NCBI RefSeq assembly: GCF_002234675.1
Contig: NC_019871.2
Location: forward strand, 21,794,604 to 21,858,603
DNA length: 64,000 nucleotides
Direction of reading: 5' to 3'
Source: Oryzias latipes
Taxonomy: Eukaryota > Chordata > Actinopteri > Beloniformes > Adrianichthyidae
The notes under the pieces are model-generated. The model had not been told where the DNA came from and made no database searches. It saw nothing but the letters and a program-made list of their open reading frames with translations. Below are positions 1-9,784 of the stretch, piece after piece. Position numbers and translations under genes: made by a program. How positions within the stretch are numbered: position 1 is the first letter of the stretch; each line of letters opens with the position of its first letter.

Positions 1-348
1 TAAACGTTGACCTAGTCTGAGCTGACATCTGGCTATAAACTGTACGTCTGGAAAGCTCCAATATTGTTTGACGATTTTTGTTGAACTGGTAATGTTAGAT
101 ATGGTGTGTGAGGGGCTGTAAGCTAGTGGGAGACCATGTCAACAAAGGGTTTATGGGAAATGAAGGCAGGTTTAGGCCGTTCCGACAGTCCCACCCACAA
201 CTTAAAGGTGAATTTCGAATGAATTACTGCTACTCTGCAGAAACTATGTCCTAGAAAACGACAAGTTTTTTTCAAGCTTTTAAAATCTCCATAATCAAAA
301 AACCGCTGCAACGCTTTTACAATTGATCAAAAGGTGATTGGCGTGGGG
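1..348 (+). repeat. MITE-like family A, copy cut by the window edge
   Basis: First of ten copies in this window of a roughly 590-bp interspersed repeat. Recognisable blocks, read in this orientation, are a 'GAGCTGGCATCTGGCTCAAA' segment, 'GGGCTGTAAGCT', 'CTGCAGAAACTATGTCC' and the end 'GATCAAAAGATGATTGGAGT'. Better preserved copies show short inverted ends (AAAGTCCTACTC ... GAGTAGGACTTT), which suggests a non-autonomous DNA transposon; superfamily not determined. Confidence 0.75.
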
Positions 349-777
349 ATTAACAGCAAAAGCAGCTGTCATTTCTAATTAATTGCCATCAGAACTCCTG
401 TTGTTCTACAGCTTTTTGAATTTGGCTACTTGTTCAATCTTACAGTAAGAACTGCAAAGAGTCACATAATGGGACTAAATATAAACCTTTAGCAGCTTCT
501 ACTGTTGCACAGTAGAAGTGTGGGGTCAGGTATAACTCTTGGAACTCAAGTGCTTGGAAAGCATAACTCTGCAACAGGTGCTAGAACACAGATCATATCC
601 CCGTCAGTCCGTCTGTGCAACAGCAGCAGTGTTTGAAGACACACTGGTACTGCCAATCACACGCTAAACAAAGGTTACATAGAATTAGCCTCCATTGCTG
701 GTGTATTTATGAACCTAAATGTAGTTTTTGACAGATCAGAATAACACTGTCAATGGTTTCTCTTTTCCTCTCTACAG

Positions 778-925
778 AAATCATGTGATTTTTGCACTGC
801 CTCAGTTAAAGTCAATGGACTTCAGCGCAGTAACAAGCCAGGAGCGAGTCCTGGCAAAGATGAGGCATCGAAGCAGAAGCCGCAGTAAGACCAACCCAGC
901 GGTCGCAGATATAGAGAACTCCTGA
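778..925 (+). CDS. lrrc51: lrrc51 (leucine-rich repeat containing 51), last coding exon
   Basis: A pyrimidine-rich acceptor (ttcctctctacag) opens an exon that continues an open frame to TGA at 923-925. The peptide, NHVIFALPQLKSMDFSAVT followed by a basic tail, matches the end of human LRRC51/LRTOMT1 as I remember it (RQYVLCTLSRITTFDFSGVT): the cap just after the last leucine-rich repeat. Earlier exons lie left of the window; I saw none in 1-777. In primates this gene is transcriptionally fused to TOMT as LRTOMT. Here lrrc51 has its own stop and a possible poly(A) signal, and lies about 15 kb upstream of tomt. The assignment depends on a short peptide but is strongly supported by the next gene being lamtor1. 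Confidence 0.72.
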
Positions 926-1165
926 TGGCTGCGTAAAGAATGGATGGATGGGCTGTGTAGTAGTTTTTCAAAAGAATATTTGAAAGCTGATTATTTTTCC
1001 AAAATATCTGATTTTGACCAGCTTCAGAGATGACGAGTGTTATGACATTTTTCATGTTAGATGCTCCAAAGTTCTGCTTTGCTGCATCCTTGGAGATGAT
1101 CTCTGAAAAGATTCTACAGAAAGTTCAGAATGTTGGTTTTAAATGTGAAAATATTAACATTTCTA

Positions 1166-1171
1166 AATAAA
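1166..1171 (+). terminator. Putative lrrc51 polyadenylation signal
   Basis: AATAAA hexamer about 240 bp after the lrrc51 stop and the first canonical one downstream of it. Position and sequence only; cleavage site not known. Confidence 0.4.
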
Positions 1172-1784
1172 TTAAAGGTTTTAAATCACCTCTTTGGGTT
1201 ATTTTATCATTGAAATTCCTCTTTTTCTCCATGTCCTTCAGCAGTCCTGGACTGCAAGGACTACAAAAAATATTTTTGGGTATAGTGATTGACAACCCCC
1301 CGAAAAAAAAAAAAAAAATCAGAGCAGGAGAATCCATAAAAAAATGGCCAAAAATGCCATACGCAGCCAAAGAAAAAAAAAAAAAAAGACTTTCAAAATC
1401 CACTAACCACAAATTCAAAAGAAGTTTTAAAATTATGGGATGGCCACAGGACCTGCAGCTTGGCGGCTCTTTTAAGTGTGAATTTTGGCACTCTTCACAC
1501 ACAATATGGAAAAAGAAAAATGTTTTGTTTGCAATCTTAAAGAAATTTCACCCCCACCTTGAAGTTTTGTTGACCTTTGACCCTGGGAAGAGGCTGCCAT
1601 CTTGAACTTTCTTAATAAAAATCTTCATTAGTACCTTCTATAAACTTAAAATTTGTCCTAGGGATTTTCACCCATCGCCTAACTCCTCGAGAAAAATGTT
1701 GGCAATTGTAGATTAGCGAGCTCACAAAAGTGGCATTTTCCTGTTGTTTCACATTTCTTAATGCAATATTGTAAAAATGTAATA

Positions 1785-1990
1785 CACAATACCTTAACTA
1801 AAGCTGAACGGAATAATTGAACATTTGTGAACATATTAGGAATGTGGGCGTGGTTAACAAAAAACCTCCTTTGTCAAAGAAATAAAACAACTCTTGCAGA
1901 TTCTTCTCAGAATTACAAAGATCAGTTTGCCATCACTTGGCAACCCAAATACAAAACCGTTGCTATGGACGTGAAACCAACAGAAAAGTC
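1785..1990 (+). repeat. Interspersed repeat family D, copy 1
   Basis: Shares 'GGTTAACAAAAAA', 'CCTC-TTG-C-AAG-AAAT', 'ATTCTTCT' and 'GTTGCTATGGA' in the same order and spacing with 19715-19930. Boundaries approximate; class unknown. Confidence 0.5.
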
Positions 1991-2134
1991 GTGAATATGT
2001 CAAGTGCAGCTCTGACCAGGATGGTAGGGGCAGAAGAGGGGGGTGAGGGGCAGTCGCCCATTCAGTGAGGACAGGACAAAAGGGGGCAGGGAGGGCAGCG
2101 CCTGCAGGCCATACAATACCGCTCGCAGCTTTAA

Positions 2135-2140
2135 TTTATT
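2135..2140 (-). terminator. Putative lamtor1 polyadenylation signal
   Basis: First AATAAA on the minus strand downstream of the lamtor1 stop, giving a 3' untranslated region of about 1.3 kb. A second overlapping hexamer lies just beside it. Confidence 0.35.
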
Positions 2141-3469
2141 TTATTATTAAAACCCCATTATAGGCTCATCATTGAAACGCATAGTAAACAGCTTCTTAAA
2201 TGCCAGGTTGTGTTTTTAATAATACACGACTACTTTGTTGAAAATTTTTAATGTACTGATTAAACCCAAAAAAAAAGAAAAAAACTAAAAGTTTTTGGTA
2301 CTAGCCTAAAATATTACAAACATACAGTTATTCAGGTAGTATTACACATCCGAGTAACAAAAAGAAAAGCCAAGTAACTGAAAAAAAAAGCTGAAATCAG
2401 TTGTGTGGTTTAAATAGTCACATCCTCGCTGAACATCCCTTTATCGAGCCCAGAGCAGCTCACCGCACTCTCTGTGGAGCAAACAAGCATTGAAGACCAA
2501 AAAATAAATAATCACAAAAAGCTCTGAGATCTCACCATCTCCTGCAGTTCATGGAATTTGAACACACTCGACTACGATGGTTAGTTTCTGATTAATATGG
2601 ACAACTCTATATGAGGATAACCTGCAGTGAACCTTTTTGTGTAAAACTAACACTTGAGAAGGCTGCATGTCGGTTCAACTCCCCTTTACAAGCAGACAAA
2701 CTCTGTACAAGCCATCATGTTTTTAGAATCCGTCTGTACAAAAGGATGAATATGCTGTGTCCTCCAACACCCTGCCCCTCCATCACTCTTCTGTTCCCCA
2801 CTGCATTCAATTATCTAAAATTCTGAGGCAAAAAAAAAAAAAACACACACAAAAAATTAAAAAATGTCAAAACAGAAGCTGACTGATTCGTAGCTGACAT
2901 GAGTGAATTAAATCCCCACACATCAGACGCATTCATCATTTGGCTAGAACAGGAAAACAAAAAAAATAACCAAATGAAAATTTTCAGTCCCCACCCCTGC
3001 TTTTGAAACGCTGTTTCATTTTCCTTCATCGTCACAGAGACTGCTGGGGTTTGCACTCCGTCCATTCAGTTCATGCTTTTGGATTAAAGTAAAGTGAGAC
3101 TTTCCTGAAGATTCAACCAAACAAGGCGTGAAAAACTTCCAGGTTATAACAAAAGAGAGATGAGGAATGTGACTTTTCCCCTACATCTCCATATGGAGCC
3201 TGAAATCCCACATGAACCTCTCTCCCAAGTGCACATTGGACAGAAAACCTACTGTCACAGATCCTCTAAGCACAATAGTGGACAGTTAGACCGGAGCAAA
3301 ACCTCTGTGGGGTTTTTAACAGTCAGAGGTATGACTGAGAGGTATGACCGAGAAGCACAGGATCAAAGTAGTTTTAAAAAAAAACAGAAAAAGTGGGCTG
3401 GAGGAGAACACAGATGAGACGAAGAGCGACTTGGATGGGAGGAACAATATGCAGGTCGGAGTTGCAGAA

Positions 3470-6347
3470 TCAAGGAATGGCAAACTGGACCACCAGTTCC
3501 TCTTTAGCATCCACTTTGATTTGAGAGATCGCACTGTAAGCATAAGCAGCTATCTTGGACACCTGCGGAAAAAGGACAACATTGTAGGTTTCATTTATTT
3601 GACAGGAACCAATTACAGGAACATTAATAAAAGAAAAGGTGCTTTGTCCCAGACCATAGCTCTCAGAGCTAATGTCCATTTGCAGTCCCAACAAGCAGCA
3701 AGTCAAATATTGAAGAATTGAACAAAAATTGTGTATTTGCTCTTTAAAAGATGTCTTACAAACGTTCAGCTTTACAGTTAAAAGAGAAAAAGCAACTCTT
3801 CACATGAAGTACTTAGCGGAGACGTCTCCCAACGAGGTTTTTTTTTGCCCCCAATCCGATTCTGAGTCATTTGATTTTGAAAATCTGCATGATCAGAACG
3901 CTATTACAGACTTCTAATAGAATATTTTAAAATATAAAGCACTGATCATAATAATGAAAAAAAAAATTAATATTAATACTTCAGCAGAAAGTAACATGCG
4001 ATTTCAACTGAGAGTCTAGTAATTAATATCACTTGTTTTCTTTTTTTTGTCCATTTGTACATTTTTAAGGGGGAGAATTCTGAATGTTTAGATGAAGAAA
4101 TGGGTTGATGCAACAATATTTCAAAATACTCTGTTTTTATTTTCAAAACACAACCAAGATAAACCTCAACTTTTTTATAGGGTCTTTGTTTTGTTTTTTA
4201 AACAAATCACCTGGTTTTACAGCATAAAACAAGGCAGGACAAACAGGACATGGATTCAAGGACATGGATTAAAGTGCGTGTCAGTGTGGTTACCTGCTGA
4301 ATATCTGAATATGACACCAGATCACTTGCAAGCACTTGGTGGGGCTGGGTAGTGAGTGAGGGGAGGGCTAGTGCTTTCTTCTGTGGTAGGCTGGTGCTCA
4401 CTGCAGTCAACTTTGTACTGGAACCATAAAAAAAAACACAAGTTCAGCTTCAAAAAAAATTAACCCAAATGGTCTCGCTTGTGTCCGACCAGACTGCACA
4501 GTTTTGCACTATAACCGGCGGTTGCCTTTTACAGCTTGACAGCTGTTTTGTCTAAACAGCTTTTATAGGGAAGCACCAGCACTGCAGCAATTTTGTGGTT
4601 AAATTACCTCCTTCACAACTTCCTCAGGATACAAAGACCTCATCATCCTCAATTGCTTTAGATTCCACGAATAAAACTGTTTTTTTTGCTAAATCCGAAC
4701 CATGTATACAAAATATTGCAGAATAAAAGTTGTTCAACCAATTACAATACAGAGGCTTGCAGTTTACAAATTTAATATAAATTTAAATTATTGGCTTACA
4801 CATGCCAAAAGTTCAGTTGGTAACGAATAAGTAGTCTTCAAAGACATACCTGTATTGCTTGGCTTTGTCCATGTATTCATGCTGCTCCATAACAACAGAG
4901 TCAGCTGCTGAGACATCAATGATGTTCCTCAAACACAACAAAGAGATTTTCATTACTTGCGTTTGAGACTATAGTGTCAAAAGTCCCATTCTGGACCTAT
5001 CCAAACATAAAAAGTGCCTTACTGTGCTGTCTTGACCAGGATGGATGTGAGAATGGCCTGCTCATCCGTCCGCGCTGATGGGACGCTAGGATTGATCCAG
5101 TCTGTCCCATTTGGAGGCTTGCTAATGGGGTTTGGGTGGGGGATAAGGGGCTTAATCTCATCAGGGTCCTTGCAAAAGTAGCAGAGCATCTATTCAGACA
5201 ATTTATACACACTTCTGAATGAAAATGTCACAAATACTGTCTTAAAACTGTTTTCTGAAGTAGTTGCAACAATGAAAGCATGCCATTTTACCAGGACAAA
5301 AGACTGTAGATGACATGTGTGCAGCAAGTTACTCATTTTTACTTTTAATAAGTGAACATATTACAAACTCTTCAACTAAGAGAAATCTCTGCAACCTTTG
5401 CTAGTGCTGAACAATAAGTCTGTTATGATATTTATTTTTCATGTGTTAGGTTATCCAGTACCATTTCATTTTAAATATTTTAAGAAACTTTTTCACTTAA
5501 CCGGAAAACAGTTCATCTCAACTTTTAATTCTTTAAATACGAATACAAAAACCCTTCATCCACTTGTACATGTTATGCTACCAGACCTTACACAAATCAA
5601 TAAAAATAATGTTAATTAAACCTAATGTGTGTTTTATTATAGAGAAATGTTTAAACTAAATCAATTATACTTTAAATTTCACTATGCTTTTAACAGAACA
5701 ATTTACGTGTTTGGTTTAATGTGCTTTGCAAAAATAATAAAAATAGAGGGCTAAACAGTTATTTTACTACAACTATGATGGCATATTTACAGTAACAAAG
5801 GAACGTCACACTTGTTTCCTTATACTAAAATAGCTTGGAGTCTGCATGATCATGTGACACTGAACTCTTCAAGACACAATACGGAAAAGTCTAGTTATGT
5901 ATTCTGTACAGCCTACAGCTCACAATTGATTTCTAACCCATGATTAAACAGCACGAACATAATCTACGTAACAAACTGCAGGACGTGAATTTGTTTGATA
6001 AGTAAATATTTCGTATATATAAACCACTAAACTTTAACAAGAAATCCAGATGTTTACATTAACAGATATACAACTTGTTTACTTTACTTAAGCTACTAAA
6101 TCAGCTCCGGGCTAGGCCTGCATTAGAGTTAGCTACATTGCTTTAGATGTTACAGAAATATCTGACACAAAACTAGAAGTTACATGGGCAGGTTTTCCTC
6201 TTTATATTTAAATATCAATTTTAAAAAAAAGTAAATACCACGGTAAACAAGGCAGAACCGAGCACCGTACAGTTATCGGGTTGTGGTTAGCTAGCGGCTA
6301 ACTACCTGACTTGTGTTCTCGTCCTCGTTGCTGTAACAGCAACCCAT
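3470..6347 (-). CDS. lamtor1: lamtor1 (late endosomal/lysosomal adaptor, p18), complete, 5 exons
   Basis: LAMTOR1 anchors the Ragulator complex on the lysosome surface, where it recruits Rag GTPases and mTORC1. Coding exons, 5' to 3' on the minus strand: 6347-6306, 5168-5023, 4927-4850, 4417-4294, 3562-3470; all junctions are GT-AG and the frame gives 160 residues (human 161). The start MGCCYS supplies the Gly2 myristoylation and Cys3/Cys4 palmitoylation sites needed for membrane anchoring. Further family blocks are [53 protein letters not shown] and the C-terminal [14 protein letters not shown]. Intron 1 (about 1.1 kb) is AT-rich with nothing recognised. It is convergent with lrrc51. A CLEAR-type E-box lies about 250 bp upstream of the ATG. 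No defect seen. Confidence 0.97.
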
Positions 6348-6595
6348 GGCGGCGGCGTCTGAGGAGCCAAACTAGCAATGCGCGGCTTCCCTGTTCTCCT
6401 TCAGATACGAGCCGCGCGCTCCGTCTCCAACAAACATAAAATTCCTCTCCTGTGGACTTTTACTTTAACAACATCAAGAAGCAGGAAGCTACTGCAGCAC
6501 AGCAGCTTTTCAGACAGGCTATCACATGACAGCAGCTGTGTTGCAACAACAACTCAACTTCTACTTCCGGTTCTCGTGAAGCCGCTGCGGCCTTC

Positions 6596-6605
6596 GTCAC
6601 GTGAT
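6596..6605. promoter_or_regulatory. CLEAR-like E-box in the lamtor1 promoter
   Basis: GTCACGTGAT matches the TFEB/TFE3 CLEAR consensus GTCACGTGAC at 9 of 10 positions and lies about 250 bp upstream of the lamtor1 ATG, close to an ETS-type ACTTCCGG at 6563-6570. That CLEAR boxes control lysosomal genes is established; its use here is inferred. Confidence 0.5.
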
Positions 6606-6687
6606 GCAGGTTGTTTCATGCAGAAGCACAGTGGCGCCCTTCGGCGGGGCCGTGTGCCATTAGAACCCTCACCCCTTGCTTCGTTAA

Positions 6688-6892
6688 CCCTTGTGCTATC
6701 CTAGGCATTTTAACATTGGGAGCTGGGTCATCTAGACCGACTAAACAGTGCGCTGAATCTTTTTTCTTCAATGATTTGTGATCTTCACTGGTGTCCATAA
6801 ATTACATGAAATCTTTCCACCTTTATCCACCTTTGTCATGGTAGGGAGAACACGTCAAAGTAAGGGTGGGGTCATCTAAGATAGCACAAGGG
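6688..6892 (+). mobile_element. piggyBac-type MITE, copy 1 (intact TTAA duplication)
   Basis: 205 bp flanked on both sides by TTAA (6684-6687 and 6893-6896). The ends are inverted repeats: CCCTTGTGCTATC at the left and GATAGCACAAGGG at the right. TTAA target sites and CCC-starting ends are the hallmark of piggyBac-superfamily elements. There is no transposase, so it is non-autonomous. Further copies lie at 11017 and 50521. Confidence 0.85.
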
Positions 6893-6896
6893 TTAA

Positions 6897-8291
6897 AACA
6901 AATAATATTATTTTTGTTCCAGGCAATTAATGAAATCTGATAAACAATTATGTCATCAATATTTGTAATAAAAAATAGTATAATGTTTTTAAATTATGTA
7001 TTATAATATACATATAAATCTTGAATCTATCATTTTTACAATATATAAAAATTATTAAATAAATAAAAAATATTAACACCTTCGTTTTCCTCCAAAATTT
7101 ATTTAAGATAAGAAAAAATAAATATCTGTGGTGAATTCCACCTTCAGGAGCTTTAGCTGAAAATAATCAGTCATCTGTTTAAAAGCCAAAGGAAAAAATT
7201 GAGCAGAGCTGAAAAAAAAGACCTTTAAGTGTTAAATAATTTATCAGAACCAACAGCAGGTGAACAGGCCCCGTTTATATCGCTGATAAAGAAAATGGAT
7301 GGACAGACGGACAGATGGATTATTTATTTTGTTGCTGAAGTGATGAAAAAAGGTATTCTTTTTCTTGTTTCATCTAATAACTGACTTTTGAAATCTGAAG
7401 TGTTGGATTTTTGAGTGAACAGTAATGGATAACAAAACTCCGCTTGGGATAATCTGAATCCGAATTGCAACTAAAAAAGACCCACAGTTTGCTCAGAATG
7501 TTGGAGTTTTGCTAAGTCCAACTACCTGCCAATCAAAAAAAAAACACACACCTCCACATATTCCACACCTGTGGTGAACAAAAATAAATCAATAGAAATA
7601 TAAAATTTTGCTTTAAAGTCCGACTTTTAGATGTGAGAGTCAGTGGGAAATTGCCTCATTCTGAAACCAGCCTCTAGTGGTCATTTAGGTGTGTGACAAT
7701 GAATGGGCGTTAAATTTAAGGTTCTCCATTTCAGATATTCACAGTGAATGTTTGGAAATCCACATTTACTCATAAAAATCCTCACAGAAATTAAAGAAAA
7801 GAAAAAATGTACCAGTCATAATTAATGAAGATAGTTAGACAAACAAATAGTTAGCCAAACATAAGTGCGGACAGGAAATATATACAGTAAACACATTTTC
7901 AGAAAATTTTTTCAGAAACAAAAAGTTTTTAAAAAAAACTCCATAAGCTGTAAGCATGGTTGTGACAATTTTATGTTTTTGACAAGGAAAATGTAGATTT
8001 GTTCATGAAAATGGGTCAATTTAAATATAAATATCTCAATGTTGACTTGTTTTTATCATAGATTTGTCTATGAGCTCTTATTGTTGTTGTTTTTTACAGT
8101 GAAGACAAAACTTTTAAGGAATAGCATGATTAAATTCCAGAGTCAAATGGCACTACCGGTAAATAAAATACATTTGATTTAAAACACATGCCTTTCAATG
8201 ATGGCCTAACAGCGGATGAACAGTTCAACATTATAATGGGGTGGCCATGGTGCAGCAGTAGGGCGGCTGACCTCTAATCGAAATATTGCCT
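6897..8291. other. AT-rich intergenic DNA
   Basis: Low-complexity AT-rich sequence with short A/T runs and TGGA-type repeats near 7290-7320. No exon, RNA gene or recognised element. Confidence 0.5.
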
Positions 8292-8642
8292 GTTTAATTC
8301 CCACCTGCTCCGCTTCATTCTGATGCATCCACCTTTTATATGACTAGATCCAAGTAGATCTTTGTTTTCATCATCAGAGCTGGCATCAGGCATTACGATA
8401 ACATTGCTCCGGAAATGTTATGGTGAGGGTGTGAGGGGCTGTTAGCTACAGGAAGAGCGAGTAAAATGACATCTTTCAGTAATGGCTGAATTTCTAATAA
8501 ACGACTGCCACTCCGCAGAAACTGTCCAAGAAAATAGCATAGGTTTGCTGATTTGGGGTAAAATCGGCATAATCATATTTAAAAGACCACTTGGAACATT
8601 TTTAGAATAGAGCAAAAGATGATTAGAGTGGGACTTTGAGAA
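8292..8642 (+). repeat. MITE-like family A, partial copy
   Basis: Starts in the 'TCTGATGCATCCACC' block and runs to 'GATGATTAGAGTGGGACTTT'; the left third of the element is missing. Confidence 0.7.
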
Positions 8643-9094
8643 AGTCAAGTTTACTGTACTAGATCAGTGTGTTTTAAACTTTGAGATTTATAAAAAAAAA
8701 TCAAGAAGTTCTCTTTCTAATACCATTCTTAACAAAAGCAAGATGGTGTGAGAGAGGAGCAGTCTGTGACATGTAAGCACAAGTCTAATCTCTCTGGAGA
8801 AGATGAAAGGGTCTCCGACACGCCTCACAGACGGAAAACAGCGGCACTAAAAAGAGGGGTTTCTGTCTCAGCCTGATGATAGAGACAGAAGCTTTTATTA
8901 TACTCAGCAGTTACGCTGCATCAGAACCATTTCTTACTATATTATGTTGTATAACTCGTCATTAACTTTTTCTATTAATCTGTATAATTGCATTTGCTGA
9001 AATGCTTTGAAATCTGCCAGATCTACTGCTTTTTTATTTGTAAATCCAACATTTGAGCCGTGTTGATTTTAGGGATGCTGCAATACTGTTTAAA

Positions 9095-9240
9095 ACCGAA
9101 CAATGTCACCGCTGGCGTTCCAAACAGGAAGTAGCCGCTTGCTCCCAAAACCAAAATCCCATTGACTTCTATGGAGGAAAAGCTGCCATTACTTAGTCAT
9201 CCTATTTGTCAGAATAACCATTCCTGCTCTGACACTCTTT
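9095..9240 (-). repeat. Family B fragment
   Basis: Carries 'CCAAACAGGAAGTA', 'CCCATTGACTTCTATGGAG' and 'GTCATCCTATTTGTCAGAA', blocks of the TIR-bearing family B element seen in full at 43714-44590, here reversed and truncated. Confidence 0.6.
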
Positions 9241-9247
9241 TAAAGAC

Positions 9248-9622
9248 CCCTTCCAATAAAAATTGTGTTTTTTTAACATGCTCTTGAAGCATTTTTCTCA
9301 AAATTAGTGACTGCTGCTGATTAAAATTGCGTTGCTGAGTATTTCTTTACTGAAAACAGTGAGAATCAGGAGCAGATGGGAAAAAAATGCAGTTTGAAAA
9401 ACAGAGAGCTCTCAGCAAAAGGGGAGGGGAAGGGGGGAGGGCTTGCTTCCCCAACAGTCCTGCCCACAACTCAGAGGCAAATTTCTAAAAATAAAAACTC
9501 CTGCTGCTTTGCTGTCCTAGAAAACGACGGGTTTTTTTATCCTAAATACTGCATAATCTTAATTAAAAGACCACTGGTAATAATTTTACAATCGATCAAA
9601 AGATGATTGGAGTGAAACTTGA
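9248..9622 (+). repeat. MITE-like family A, internally deleted copy
   Basis: Left end (ttaacatgctcttgaagcat) and right end (gatcaaaagatgattggagt) are present but the middle block is missing. It directly abuts the family B fragment and ends about 160 bp upstream of the szl ATG, so it may lie in the szl promoter. Confidence 0.65.
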
Positions 9623-9784
9623 ATATAAAAAGCCTATAAAGTGAAGGCACACTGGTAAGGCTCTGTACGGCTGCAGAGGTGGGCTGAAGGAGGTGCCTGT
9701 CTCTTCATCACCTCCTGTTTCCTCCACTCCTCTCCGTTTCCACCTTCAGGAGTTGCAGCGGCTGGGATCCAACCTGAAGGCAGT

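Larger units (their letters stand above)
1172..3469. other. Convergent gap between lrrc51 and lamtor1
   Basis: No coding exon seen. The right part, down to about 2135, is probably the lamtor1 3' untranslated region, which is transcribed leftwards. The stretch 1295-1390 is rich in A runs. A repeat of about 200 bp at 1785-1990 (ggttaacaaaaaacctc ... ttgctatggac) recurs at 19715-19930. Confidence 0.5.

Noticed and set aside
1125-1605. Overlapping 125-131-codon frames on both strands
   Set aside because: Lys/Phe-rich translations of A and T runs.
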